NCBI GenBank assembly: GCA_004009845.1
Contig: RMBW01000018.1
Coordinates: 349,289 to 413,288, forward strand
Direction: 5' to 3'
DNA: 64,000 bases
DNA from: Davidsoniella eucalypti
Taxonomy: Eukaryota > Ascomycota > Sordariomycetes > Microascales > Ceratocystidaceae
Shown here: piece after piece, positions 47,101 through 59,555 of the stretch
Layout: every line of letters begins with the position of its first letter
Numbering within the stretch: position 1 is the first letter of the stretch
Notes under the pieces: model-generated
What the model saw: only the letters and a program-made list of their open reading frames with translations
The model's database searches: none
What the model was told of the DNA's origin: nothing
Made by a program: the position numbers and the translations under genes

Positions 47101-50048
47101 CTAGCAGCTCGACAAGTAGAGAACTCCTGTTAATAAAATGTTGAACAAGATATGAGCGCCTGCCCAACCCACAGTGTATAAGAATTTGGGCGAGAAGACA
47201 GTCCAAATAAACAGATGCGTTCTCATAGCGACACAGGCGGCCATCACGGATGTAACGCTGACAGCAGTGAAGAATGTTGTTATCACGACATGCTGACCAT
47301 AACCGCCACTGGATTTTGTCTTTTCCCGTTTCTCTGCAAGCAATATAGCGCATGCGCTAGCCCAGAATATGGGGCCAGCTAAATTGGATGTTAGGGTGAG
47401 GAAGCCAACAGCAAATATATTGAACTTGGTGACGCCGTTATATCCCGCCGAGATGTCGATCGAGGAGATTGCGTTGGTGCCACCAAAGGCAAAGAATGAT
47501 GCGTACTGAAGCATTAGCGTAGTAAGAGAAATCTCGGATAATGTGAAATCACTGCTGCGAAAAAGCTCAACGAGGACGCCCATGAATAGAAACAACGGTA
47601 TGTTGGTTACCCGCGTCTGCAAAATCAAAAAGAACACGAGAGCATAGTGAAGAGCCACTAATGAAGAAATTTCAGTCGAGCCCTATGAGATGATAACGTT
47701 ATAAAGTACTTACAAGGAACAGTGGATGCATTTGGGTGGGCGCGTCGTTGGTAGACGATATATGCTAAGATGGCAGAAATTAAAGCGAAGGCCGCGCGAG
47801 CGACGTGTGGTAGAGATGTAGTCTGGTCCATATCTTGGAATGGACCAATCCAAGCTTGAGAAATGAGTTCTGGAGAGTCAGTCTGAGTAGAAGCCAGCTT
47901 GAAGAAAAATACCATGAACATGGTAATCAAAGCAGTAGCATTGGCTAAGCCACCTTTAATGGCGTTGCTGCCAAAATATGAGCGCTGAAGACTCCGAGAC
48001 AGATTAAAACCATAAAATATCAGCGTTGCTGCAACGGCAGACCATAAGAAGCTAGGAGATGGTCGAATGAAGCTCGATACAATGTCGGGACCACCAGCAA
48101 ACTTTTGGCCAGTTTGATTCCAGCCTCTGGTCAAACGAAGCATACTCAAGGCCCCAACGAGCCACCCAGTAACGTTAACCAAAGTGTTACTGCAAACATT
48201 GGTTAGTATAGCTAGATTAGTATAAGGGGATAGGACGAATGAACGTACGTTGATTTCGAAAATCGATGTTTAGTGAGGAGTGTTAGCCAGGCAGAAGTAG
48301 TCCAATACCAAAAGTGTTGTTCTTCTTCTACGAAACTACTACCAAACATCATGACTCCGTAGAGTAGAGTAACTGCATAGAGAGGCCAGAATGTGCGTCC
48401 CATGCCAATGGTAGAAGAAGTAGCGGTAGACATAGATATCACTCCAATACCAAGACCATAAGAGATGTAATCCATTCGGAAGTTACTCGCCATATTTCCC
48501 ATGAGATCACAAGCAGATCGGAGCCACTATGCCAGTTAGAGTTGAGTTATATTGTGAAAGCAACGGAAAGAAACTCACATCGACAAATTCTAATAACCAT
48601 TCATCACTAAAATTAGAATCTGGTGGGAACCCCGTAGTCTGGCCTTTTAACCTTTGCCAGCGACAAGCAAGGTCATGAGCATCTGACTTGGGGGATTTAC
48701 AGTTATCCTCGGTTGCTTGGTCAAAAATGCTTTCACCAAAAGCAGCAGTTACAATACTAGATATTTGATGGGCATTGCGCGCAAGAATCTTAGCTCGCTC
48801 ATGTTCTACAGTCCATTAGTACATTTATATCTGAATTGCTGAAGTATTCATCATATCATACCTGTGCCCCATAGTCCTAAGAACTGTGGGATCGTAGTCC
48901 CTAAAGCGTTTTTGGGCACTGGAAAGCCTAATAAGGCAGCTAATGTTGGGACAACATCTGACTGTTCAACAAAATCATAGTATCTGAAGCTCTCGGAGAC
49001 AGGTAGAGGAGAAACAATATCTTTTTGTGCGATGGATTTCAGCTTCGGTGAAAGGAAGACCAGAGCAGGGGAGGTTTCGCCGGCCGAAGAAGCACCGTGA
49101 TTGCCGGCCTCATTCATGCCATGATCACCGCAAAAGACAAAGAGAGTAGATTCCAGATGATTCTCGGTTTCGAGAGCAGAATATATTTGCTTGACAATTC
49201 CGTCCATTTCTTTTTGCTTCGGAATCATATTAACGCTGTAGACCTATTAGCGTTGAGATGTGATGTTACAAGGCTTGGAATTACACACCTATTGGGGCCG
49301 GACTTGTGGCCGATATGATCGAGGCCGAGATAGTGCAAGATCATGACGTTCCAGTCGTTCTTCTTGAGTTCAGTTGGAATGTGTCTTGTCACGTTGTTGT
49401 CGACAATAGTAAAATCCTGCTACCAAGTTAGAAGCCGAGCTTGCAAGGCAGTTCAAAATTCAAGACCTACAGCAACAAAGAAGCTTGTCGTGCCGTCACT
49501 ACGATCAAAAGTATCAGGAAATAGCTTCATCCATGTATCGTCTCCGAACATGACAAGCTTCCCATCTTCCTTAGCCTTCATCTGGAGTAGCCAGTTATCC
49601 TGGTTGGTCAGAGCTGACGACTTGTCGCCCTCGAAGACGTTTAGGATGACATCTAGAAACGAGGGAATTGAGCCGGTCGTCAGTGCCTTCAGGCGAGGCA
49701 TCGTGACAGTGGGAGAACGAGCATTTGCCGTGAATGGAATGGCTCCTCCCTCGCGAATCAGTCTACAATATAATTAGTATAAGTAATTCCTCTTCTAGCG
49801 TAAACGACAGCTTACTGTTGAGTGAACTCGAAGCCGCTGCCTTCGGAATAGACAAAATCGCTCCGTAGCGCATCGATCACCATGAACACAAGACGGTCGA
49901 ACTGAGCTTTGGGTGGACTGCCATATGGTGAATCATCGTTGCTGGCAAGCCCAGAGATCAATGGCTTGTATGGGAAGAAGCCGAGGCCGAACACGACGAG
50001 CGAAACGGCAGCCAAAATGTTCGCTGCAACGGCCTGGAAAATGCGCAT
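47101..50048 (-). CDS. LAS21: GPI ethanolamine phosphate transferase 2 (Las21/Gpi7)
   Basis: Eight exons are inferred: 50048-49816, 49762-49471, 49416-49289, 49235-48862, 48805-48579, 48526-48249, 48189-47714 and 47657-47101. They are joined by seven introns of 52-59 bp, giving 854 residues (yeast Las21 is 830). This ER membrane enzyme adds ethanolamine phosphate to the second mannose of the GPI anchor. An N-terminal anchor (residues 8-24) is followed by the alkaline-phosphatase-like domain with metal ligands in FMVIDALRSD (Asp59), the nucleophile region SPTVTMPRLKAL (about 94-105), LGLDHIGH and FCGDHGMNEAGNHG. The C-terminal half has many membrane helices. A TCACGTGA palindrome lies about 450 bp upstream of the start. 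Two introns have competing acceptors (see findings). The reading frame continues through every join without a stop. Confidence 0.93.
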
Positions 50049-50988
50049 GGTTTGGATATGACGCGTTGTTTTATAGCGTTAAGCCCAAAAACTCATGGCA
50101 AGGCTGACAAGGAAGATGGTGATGGAGTTGTAGGTAAACAGTGCCAAAAGAGTAGTTTCAGTGTAAGATGCCTAGAACGGGATATATAGTGGGGGATGGC
50201 TGCTGAAGTTGCTATTGTTTAGCAAAAACCGCGTAGTTGCAGAATTTGGACGTCAATATAGACTATGTGTTGAAGTACTCAAGAATTAAGAAATTACAGT
50301 AGAACAAAAGAAAAAAAACTTTGAATGACGATCCACGATGTTTTCCTCAAAACAATTTAAAATATGGTGTCAAGCAAGCCTCAATTCATTGAAAAAGCCA
50401 CGTCCACGAATATTTACAGGGTCTCCAGCAATATTGGGCCGGCTATGTGGGGCCGGTTTCAAGCCGATTGTGAGATGTTCAGAGTCCGGAATGCGCCATC
50501 ACGTGACTATGACATTCAACCTCAGGTAAAGACAAGACAACTAGAAAGTCTCTTGACATTGTTTGTCTATTCAATTTCATTTTTGATTCATGAACAACTA
50601 TCGTAGATTGATCTTAAAAGTAGATCTGCATAACTCGCTTTTCAGATTGCTTTGGATTTTCAAAGTGACTTGCGAAGTTCGTATCATTGACTCTCAACTT
50701 CCCATTGTTCTATCTATAAGAGGCCTGGATTAAGAAATTAATGACCATGTACTTAGGCAAAGGAAAAAAACTGATACTTTGCAATGTTTCTCGCAGTGAT
50801 TGAGAAAAGCAAATGCACTGTTAACAAAATGTATTGAATAAAATAATAAACCGTAGGTACCATGGTATGTGCATATCGAAACTGAAGTGAATCCCCTTAA
50901 CAACTTTTTTTTTCAAGAAAAACAACACATAAACAAAAAGTGAAAACAAATGAAGAGAAAAGCATCGCCTAGCATAGTCTGCTATCGT
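50049..50988. other. Intergenic region upstream of Las21
   Basis: These 940 bp hold the Las21 promoter and the 3' region of the DUF2423 gene. The palindrome TCACGTGA lies at 50499-50506, a fungal bHLH-type E-box. The rest is AT-rich with A runs. No gene is seen. Confidence 0.55.
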
Positions 50989-51433
50989 TCATCTCTTGCC
51001 GCGCGTGCGCTCCTTGAAGGTCTTGAAGACAATGCTTGACTTCTTGCCCCGGCGCTTCTTTTCTATCCGCTTGCCATCAGTCTTAGCAGAAGTCTTGGAA
51101 GCAACACCATCAAGCTCCATATCTATAACAATAGTTAGTGGTATGTGAACACCGTAGAGTGCAGAGTTGTTTGTCTTACCATCGCCCTCCTTCTTCTCCT
51201 CTTCAACATCAGCAGCATCATCTATATTGTAGTTAGCATATGCAAGACAAAAAGGTAGTGGCGAGGCTATACATACCCATCTTCACCTCAACGATAGGCT
51301 TGGGAGCCTTCGCCAACTCAAGAAGCTTAGCTGAGAGACGCTCAGTGCGAGCAGCCTCAACAGGGCCAAAGACCTTGTTCTTGAGCCTGAGGTTGTTTTT
51401 TTTGAGAGCACTGGAACGCGCACTTCTAGCCAT
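50989..51433 (-). CDS. DUF2423 / LLPH-like small basic nucleolar protein
   Basis: Three exons (51433-51277, 51221-51180, 51122-50989) join over introns of 55 and 57 bp, giving 110 residues. Both introns carry CTAAC branch points. The N-terminus MARSARSSALKKNNLRLK fits the conserved start of the DUF2423 family (yeast YBL028C, animal LLPH). The middle is acidic (DDAADVEEEKKEGD) and the C-terminus is very basic (KRIEKKRRGKKSS then FKTFKERTRGKR), typical of a nucleolar ribosome-assembly factor. The family role in 60S assembly is known only in part, so function is inferred from homology. The length fits the family. Confidence 0.88.
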
Positions 51434-52760
51434 TTTGAATGTATGTGGAAATTAGAACTTGGTGGGTGTGAAAAAAAATACGATATCATGAAAGTTATGA
51501 AAGTAGTGTTGATGGTGAATTCGTTGATAACTTCTGTTGGTCGTTCTGTAACTGAAAAAAGAAAAAGAAAAATCGGTGCATTTGGCTAGGATTGGAAAGC
51601 AGTGGTTTTTTTTTTCTTCATCGATAAGCCTATTAGTTGCAACTAGCATAACAGTACAGTTGAATTGCACGAGACGCCACACTAACAGCTCCACAAAAGA
51701 CACGGTGTGGCGTCGATGGCTGCCTACTCGAACCAACCCTTGCCTGCTTCACTGCTTAGCAAAAAAAAGTCACAGCGTTGTAACTGTTTTAAATAAGCTT
51801 GAATGCGCAGTGGATTGAGGACCAACCCAAATAAAGTCAATACCAGCCATAGCGCGATTTCAAAGCCTCTGCTTGCGCCAGTTTGAGTCGGAGCGCATCA
51901 CTTTTCTGCCACCGCCGACCGCTTCTATTGTCCTAGCTTCACATCGTAACATATCGACCCGTGAATTCCTCCTCTAAACTCGCCATCAGCCCTCTACTAT
52001 AGGATTCCTTCCTGTGTGCTTCCGTGCAATAGATCTTGGCCAGTTAGTTATGCAGATTTTTTGTGCGACTTTGCCCTATCTTCCGTATCTGCGTCAGCCT
52101 CTCTCGATTTGTGACGCTCAGCAACTGGCCCTGAGCCCAACTCGATAGTAGCCATCGCAACAATCTGTCTGGCTCTTGTTCAGAAACTCTACCGTCATAT
52201 GCATACACTTTAAGCCCGCCTACCAATGACTACTTCGGTCCAATTTCTACGCCTGGAATCGGACAGCCTCTTAGCCTCGCCCAAGTCTCCAATCTTCCGA
52301 GATAGGACTTTCTGTTTATATCGCCACTCAAGAAGTCCTTGGAAGCAATCACTAGTCTAAGGCCTTTCTAACACCCAGATTGATTACTCCTATATTACTA
52401 TCATATAAGATATCTGTTGTCTGCCTGGCCTAGCAATAAGTTCTAGGAATTTCATTACCTGACTGTACTATATTCCTCTCTTTTCACAGCCTGCTTTATG
52501 CACACAACGATATCACTCATCCCCCTAGCCCTCAACACCGCACCTCAAGTTGAACCAGAACAAAACCACCACAGTCTCGATTTATCTCGTCCTATCGCCT
52601 GGAATTTGGCTTTGGGGAACTAGCTGGGGCACAAGACATATTCGGATATTCTTGCTCTCCCAGAAGCGCCGCGGCGTTCTAAAACGCAAGATCCCGTCGA
52701 CTGCAGCAGCTCCTTCGCCCTTGCTCAATATCTTGGTTTCCTTGTGCATTAGCTGCCGCA
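51434..52760. other. Divergent intergenic region, DUF2423 / SUMO ligase
   Basis: This 1.3-kb interval between two divergent genes contains no coding signal. The part near 51500-51640 has A and T runs. From about 51900 the plus strand is pyrimidine-rich and leader-like for the SUMO ligase gene. Confidence 0.55.
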
Positions 52761-54766
52761 ATGTCGTTCATTGCCCAGCATGATATCCAGCGCCTTCTCA
52801 AGGTTGTCACTAGCAGCACATTACGCGTAAAGAGCCTAGCCTCAATCCTCTCCAGATACGGCCTCAGCAAAACCGGCGTCAAAGCCGAACAACAAAAGCG
52901 TCTTTCTATTCGTGAGTGAACCAAGATTCCTGTTAATACTGTGTATAGTAACGCCATAATGTCTCAAGTTGCTATTGACTGAGAACTCTTGATCCTCTTG
53001 GCCAACCGGTAAAAAAAAGAAAACTAACCGCCTTACTTTCTTCTCCCTCACCGTAGTTATCCAAGATGCTGTCAGCAACGAAAATGTAGCCGTATTCTAC
53101 CAAATCATGAACGACGTGTACTCCGAACTCAAGCTCGATATTCCCAGCGACTCTGGAATGCCTCTTAATATGAAGCAACCCACCTCAGGGTGCCTGTCGA
53201 ACCAGCGTCATATTCCGAATCCTAATACATCACAAGCGCCAAGACAACACTGGCCCATCCAATCTATACGACCAACACCGATGATAGACGAGCGTATGTA
53301 TCTTCAATATATACAGGTCTTACGCATTTCCATCAGCTCGCATTTCTAATATATATCGACAGGACTTGGTTTTAAGAAAAGCCCATTCTATGAAATAAAG
53401 TCGCAACTAGGGAGGACAGAATCTTGTGCGGGTACGTAACAAACTCAACCTTTCGATATATTTTTGATGCTCAATATAATTTCTAACATGTGAAACTTTG
53501 ACAGCATTACCAAGCAACCGGAACAATGTCAAAGTCGAAATCAGCCTTCAACAATACCATCAACTACAACAGGTCATCAACGATAAGAAGAGTCGGGTTT
53601 ACGTGTTCTGCGCCGATGAGTACTCACACGGAAGAGATATCGCCTTTCCCTACCAGTCACAAATCCGAATCAACGGGATAGATATCCGTGCTAGTCTTCG
53701 TGGCGTCAAAAAGCGTCCTGGATCTACAAGGCCGGTTGACATCACAGAACACCTACAGTTGAATCCTAATAGGCCAAGCGCGGTAGATTTGTTTGAGTTC
53801 GTATATGAGCTAACTCATAGAGTAAGTACTCTACTCCGGTTTTTATTTACATTTAGTTTTCTAACCCGATATACAGCAATTTTACCTTGCTATATACATC
53901 TGTCAGGTGATTCCAGTTGACGAACTCACGGCTGTCATCGCCAATCGGGCGAAAATCACCAAGCTTTCTGTGATCCAAGAGTGTAAGCAAGCCATCCTCC
54001 TATTTCGTTTATATCAAAGTATATCTTCTAACACAGCCATCGTGGTGTAATAGTAACCAAAAGCCTAAACGACCCGGACATTCAAGCAACTTCTCAAATA
54101 GTATCATTGAAATGCCCTCTTTCGGGATCACGGCTTCAAATACCTTGCCGTGGTCAGGCTTGCCGACACATACAGTGCTTCGATGCATCGTCATATCTTC
54201 TATTGCAACAACAAGGACCAACCTGGTCATGTCCTATTTGCAACAAGTATACACCCTACGAGCAACTAGCTATTGACCAATATGTTCAAGAAATATTAGT
54301 CACGACTGCATCATCTCTCGAGCAAGTCGAGATCGAGCCTGATGGTGAATGGCACATCCCACGGGCCAAGACAACAGAGCCCCCCAAGACTGAAAACAGT
54401 GACGACGATCTCATCATTTCTGGCGATAATGTTCTGCACATCGATGATTCGTACAGTCACTCAACCGTACAAGTCACGCCAGTCAAAAATGCAGCCGCCG
54501 GTGCGAAACGCAAAGTTGTCATAGATCTGACGTTTTCAGATGACGATGACGAACCACCCGTCAAGAGACAGACTACAACCCATGGCAGCGTCGGTATGGA
54601 TTTCAACGCCTTGAATGGTGGGCTTCCCATAAATCTCCCTGTCGGTGGAGGTTATCACATGGGAAACCACAATGATATCTCTCGTGGCCAATCTCAGGTG
54701 TCACGATGGCTAGAATCTTGCCCGCCTTCCAACGAGCAATCTCGATATGACGATCATCACCTCTAG
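52761..54766 (+). CDS. SUMO E3 ligase of the Siz/PIAS family
   Basis: Six exons are inferred: 52761-52911, 53057-53293, 53363-53431, 53505-53821, 53877-53982 and 54054-54766, giving 530 residues. Such ligases move SUMO from Ubc9 to nuclear targets, acting in DNA repair, septins and chromatin. The order is SAP-like helices (about 10-48, ending in a GLSKTGVKAEQQKRL segment), PINIT domain (about 130-290, with FKKSPFYEIKSQLGR), and SP-RING (about 313-360) with CPLSG, C-RH-QCFD and CPIC, so the zinc ligands are intact. The tail carries two SUMO-interacting motifs: DDLIISGD and VVIDLT followed by acidic residues (about 448). It is shorter than yeast Siz1 (904). The fifth intron has an extra AG that would create an early stop (see findings). 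Whether it is a Siz1 or Siz2 orthologue is not resolved. Confidence 0.92.
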
Positions 54767-56058
54767 GGCCATGTTCGGGGCGCCATTCTCACTGGTTTGT
54801 CCCTTCATGTATTGATGCTTTTTGCGTGTATTATTGCTTCCGCGGGGTGAGGGTTTATATGGCCAAATGGGTTCTATTCCTTTCCTACATCCAACACACA
54901 CTTGTCTTTGGTTGTTCTATCCTGGCTTGGGCTTGTTGTCTTGCACTGTATTTTTTTTTCTTATCTTCTTTCAAGTACTTGCATAGCAAAACTAGAGTGA
55001 GGTCTATCTCTATCAACCCAAAATGTTGATAGTTTCGCTTTTTTCTTTATGGTGTTTTTATCACTCTTCATCGGAGTCCCATTGTTTTCGGGTTTTTTTT
55101 TGCATGGCCGGATCATCGTATTCTCAAGCCTCTTCTTCATATTCTATGCTCACCCTTTCTTCATTGTTATTATTTTTTCTTTGCTTGAACACCATCCATG
55201 AGCAGATGGGTTTTTTTTTTCCTTTTACATCGGGGAGGATCTTGTTATACCAATATTTTGGCGTTAGCTATCATTGTTTTCTCACCTAGTCGAGTTATAT
55301 CAGTGCTGTAGTTGAGTTTTTTATTGTTTATTATAAGTCATGACGATATCTGAATATAATTTCACAGCTATTATCATCAATCTTTGACTAGAAGTGAACA
55401 TGAGTTTCTTCATACAGAGTTAGGGTTATAATAAGTGGGTCTTCTTGAGCAACTAAGAGTACGTAGTAAAACTACGCTCACCGCCCGATTTTCTGCCGGG
55501 TCTAGCTAGAGGGGGAAACGAACTATCACTAAGAACTATGACGACCAGTCAAACAATACCACAAAACAAAACATGGTGCTTAAAAATCTAGAATCAACTT
55601 CTCATTGACATAAAAAACAAGCGATCCTCTGATATTTATATATTTGTCCGTACCAAATCGCCTTAATACAAGCCATACTCGGTTTTCTCTTCTACACCTG
55701 CTTTTCGCAGAGCCTTTGCGACGACGAACAACACATTGACAACAGGCCACTAGCCTCATATTGAGGTATCTTGTTCTGCCTTTGGCGAGCTATACCTAGT
55801 TTCAACTCTGGGAATAAGACCGAGAGGCTGTGACTTTGGATTTGAACGTAAAAGCCGTGCTTTCATTGTGTAAACAAGGATAGTTGGTGAATCTGAACAC
55901 AACAGACGGACTGCTTTACGTGAAGCGATAGAATAGACGACACCCTACAAGCAATATCGACGTCGCAAGCTCTATCTTGTGATATAGTCCTAGTTTATAT
56001 CCCCAGATAACGAAACGATATAGCGCAGGCCAGGACAAACCACATCAGACTCAACACT
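54767..56058. other. Intergenic region, SUMO ligase to Trs33
   Basis: This 1.3-kb region is T-rich in its first half (3' UTR-like). TTAGGGTT occurs at 55420 and a related GAGGGTTT near 54848. The second half is presumably the Trs33 promoter. No gene is seen. Confidence 0.55.
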
Positions 56059-57012
56059 ATGTCTTTCCAAAACGCCCCACAGCCTGTCTCTACAGACCCA
56101 GATGCTGACTATCTTGCCATATCCTGCCTCGACTTCCTCCTCATCGAACTGGTCCCGCTTGCATTCCGCGTGACCAACGACCTAGAACCCGAACTCGCGA
56201 TAGCGCCACTCGGCGCAGCTACACCCGGTGCTGCTAAGCAACATTCCACGTCAGATTCTGCCACTACGGCTGCCAGCATAACGACGGGCGGTGGGGCTTC
56301 TATCGGCTCATCGGCTATTGCTGATGGCACAAAGAAGATGGACGAAGATGAAGAGAAGGATGCCGTGTTTTATAGATTGGAGACTCTTGGATATCGTGTA
56401 GGACAAGGTCTCGTGGAAAGGTAAGCATATGTATACGCAAATTAGACGCATATCGACGGTTAAAGTAAAGAAATACTTGATGGCTAACACTTGGACTCTT
56501 GATATGATTTTTTTTTAGATTTTCAAAAGATAGGCCACGCTTCACTGACACACTAGATGTGATCAAGTTCCTGTGTAAAGATCTATGGACGTTGGTATTT
56601 AGAAAACAAATTGACAACCTAAAGACGAATCACAGGGTATAGCTCTCTCATCAGACTCCTTTAGCAGAACCAGGGCCTTCTTGTAGTAACATATCTTGAA
56701 AATATAGGGCGTCTATGTGCTCACAGACAAAACGTTTCGACCATTAGCGCGGATGAGTGCCGAAGCCGGTGGCCAAGCCGTGGCCCGCGCACAACCTGTA
56801 AGTTGATGCTTCACTGCTACATGATAGCCATAGACTCTCTGTATACACGAAGCAGTATTGTATGCTAACAGTTGTTGCAGTTCCTCTGGTTTCCCTGTGG
56901 CGTAGTCCGCGGAGCTCTGGCGGCTATGGGAATCGATGCTACAGTTAGCGCCGACACAAGCGACTTGCCGACGGCTATCTTTCAAATCAAAACAGTCACA
57001 TCTAAGCAATAA
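56059..57012 (+). CDS. TRS33: TRAPP complex subunit Trs33 (TRAPPC6, Bet3 family)
   Basis: Four exons (56059-56420, 56519-56636, 56708-56797, 56881-57012) join in frame and encode 233 residues. Trs33 is a core subunit of the TRAPP complexes that activate Ypt1/Rab1 in ER-Golgi and autophagic traffic. Family signatures are visible: CLDFLLIELVPLA near residue 30, the KFLCKDLWTLVFRKQIDNLKTNH helix (about 135-160), GVYVLTDKTFRPLARMS, and the C-terminal LWFPCGVVRGALAAMGI. An Ala/Gly/Ser-rich insert at about residues 56-95 is typical of filamentous fungi. Introns are 98, 71 and 83 bp. The start ATG is the first in frame. Confidence 0.93.
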
Positions 57013-58242
57013 AAGCTAGCTAGGGACGGGATCTGTATAATAATATCAATTATAGCCAATTGGGTCCAATCTTATCGTGCGTGATTTGAGGCCTAAGCTT
57101 CTAAACATATAGGAACCCAGATTGTGATGTCAACATTATCATGCCTCATACATTTGATATTGGGCATGCTGTGTTATGCCATTTATCATCTATGGGTATA
57201 TTTTCTGTAGTGGTGATTATCCTATCATACGAGTCAATAATAATCAAGGGAGTGCTAATAGAATGACCATATGGCCAGCCGCTATAGTTAGAGATAGTTT
57301 AAGTTTGTTTGACTTGATCATTATTAAAACAAGATCACCGCCATTTCGTTAACGGCTAGTATCATGAAGGCCTTTTCTTTTTTCTATCATATATTGCTTT
57401 CTCTCATCATGGTCTTGTCAAACTTTATCTTAAGGAATAACCCATTTAGTACCATCGTCAAGTTTCCCTTCTTTACACTCACATCTTAATAATATCAAGC
57501 CAAAGGGGCTACGTCAAGAGCCGCATTTAAGGCGAGAAAGGATGTTGTTTAATACTGTTTCTAGTACACTGCCTGTATCAGGGCTTAGTAATGGAACTAT
57601 TTTTGATATAGAAAGGTACCTCCATAAAGGCCTTATTTGGTTCTTGACTCTTAACACTGTCAGGCTTTCACCTAAGAAAGTATCAACTTTTCCTAGCTAC
57701 ATGATATCATGCCTTGTATAGTTGATCTTTCCAGAGTTCATCTCTGTGGAATTATAAAGTCTATGACTTGAATTTTAACGCCCTTCCATAACCCCCTGGG
57801 TCTTTTTTGTTGCGTAGACACTATCTGCTAATTCTTAAATGACAGAAATATCTCTACGGTAATATCTTAATAACTATATAGTATGGGAACAATGCTGACG
57901 ACATGAGTTTAGAAGTGTTATGAGTTCAATAAAACGACAAGATATAATCATTCATTGCCAGATGTCTCCGTGGTGATCCTACAACAACCTAGTCGTGGTT
58001 ACATTTTAGTCCGGCGGCAGGAGATATTCTCGCGGCTATTCGGTTTGGGATACATCAATGCTATATCAAACAGCGTAACGCTGAGCTCCTACAGCGAATG
58101 AGCTTTTATGTATCTGTAGACTACATAGTTTGTATATATATATATATATCAACCTAGCACAGTAGAAAGATTTGAAAAATTGTAACCTTCTTCCTTATAT
58201 GGCTTCCGTTCTTTTCAAACTAATCATCTTATTCTTCAAACT
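57013..58242. other. AT-rich intergenic region upstream of the HET genes
   Basis: No coding signal is seen in these 1.2 kb. A TA dinucleotide run lies at 58133-58149, about 100 bp before the start of the first HET gene. The base composition turns clearly more AT-rich than in the housekeeping block. Confidence 0.55.
58133..58149. repeat. TA dinucleotide run
   Basis: Eight or more TA units precede the plus-strand HET gene by about 95 bp. They could form a TATA-like element or simply be a microsatellite. Confidence 0.75.
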
Positions 58243-59555
58243 ATGGATCTCAATCAAACATACCCTCTTTCTAAGCTGAAGGCAGCGTTGACAAATACGA
58301 AACTTGCAACATTGACAATAAGAAATCTATGCCATATCTGTAAGGCATGCGTATCATCAACAGTTATCGAAACAGTAAGTAGAAGCAACATTCCATTTTG
58401 TGCTTCTCAGTTTCACGAATATTGATCATACCTCTCTAGGACTTCGATTATACCCTTGGACAAATTCTCAGCGGCATCTCATCGGCAGTGCCCTGTGCTA
58501 TATGTTCATACTTGGCAACCCTTATCACTGAATACAGAGACGCTCATTGTATCAACTTCCACCGTACTGAGAATATAATCCATATTTTCAAGTATAAGAT
58601 TCAGGACATCAGACGTATATACCAGGTTGATTTTAGGTTGCCTGATCACCACCATGCCGGCAATCCAGTCCACAAACGGATCAACCTAAAGTACTTTATA
58701 ATCTTGGATTCACCACTGTCATTGGCTGTTGATGGAAAAGCTATCTATTTTCTCAAAGACTCGGACAGTGATCGTCCCTATTTCCATTATGCTAGATCTA
58801 GCGATACACTATTGAACTCGAGCCGCTTTTCTGTATTGGCTGATTGGCTTTCGGAGTGTAGAGAAGAGCACGACGAGTGTAGAAAGCATCAATCGTCTCC
58901 CTTCCTGGTTGAGGGGTTCCGGCTTATTGATATTGCAGAGTCTTGTATCAGGCAGTTTGGATCAGTTGATCTTTGTCGACTTGAATATGCTGCCCTGAGT
59001 TATCTTTGTGGGCAGGGGACAAATCACAAATCAGCACATGCTTCGTGCCTGACTGACGAGACAGAAGCTGACTTCATGTCAAAGGATGGGCTTTGTCTTC
59101 AAAGTCTCCCCCAAACAATTGTTGACGCTGTCCATGTAGCCAGGCAGGCCGGGTTTCGATATCTCTGGGTTGACACTCTTTGTACCAAACAGAACGATAC
59201 TCACCACACTATACCAAAGAGTGCGATATACCGATACTCATCATTGACGATTATCGATGCCTGGGGCAAATCCCTAAAGTCCGGGCTTTATGGAGTCTCG
59301 ACTCGTCACTCGCCAACGCAGGCTTTGGATGCTAATACTCAGCTCACATTAGTTGAAGAGGGCGCCTTTTGGAGACTCCAGTCTGAGCTAAATTCGCTTC
59401 ATTCACCACCTCGGGGCACAAATTCCTGTACTCAGCAAGACCATGTCTCTTCAACTCGATCTATTGCTTTTACTGGGAAGTGTTTGGTCTGGAAATGCCG
59501 TTGTCATGTTAGGAATGAGGTATTGCAGATACGGTCTCTGCCAGGTAGCAATTGA
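58243..59555 (+). CDS. HET-domain protein, short and diverged copy
   Basis: Two exons (58243-58374 and 58440-59555) join across a 65-bp intron in phase 0 and give 415 residues. HET-domain proteins act in heterokaryon incompatibility, triggering cell death on non-self fusion. The HET core begins near residue 224 with YAALSYLCG, followed by LPQTIVDAVHVARQAGFRYLWVDTLC and IYRYSSLTIIDAWG. Compared with the minus-strand paralogue at 59922-62200, the motif after VDxLC is about four residues shorter and the usual QD is replaced by QND. The protein stops soon after the conserved CHVRNEV, so the C-terminal ~290 residues of the paralogue are missing. No homologous continuation is visible after the stop. 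It is either a short functional form or a decaying duplicate. Confidence 0.75.

Noticed and set aside
53983..54036. Alternative shorter intron 5 in the SUMO ligase
   Set aside because: It gives a stop after four codons and loses the SP-RING; the longer intron keeps the frame and restores family sequence.
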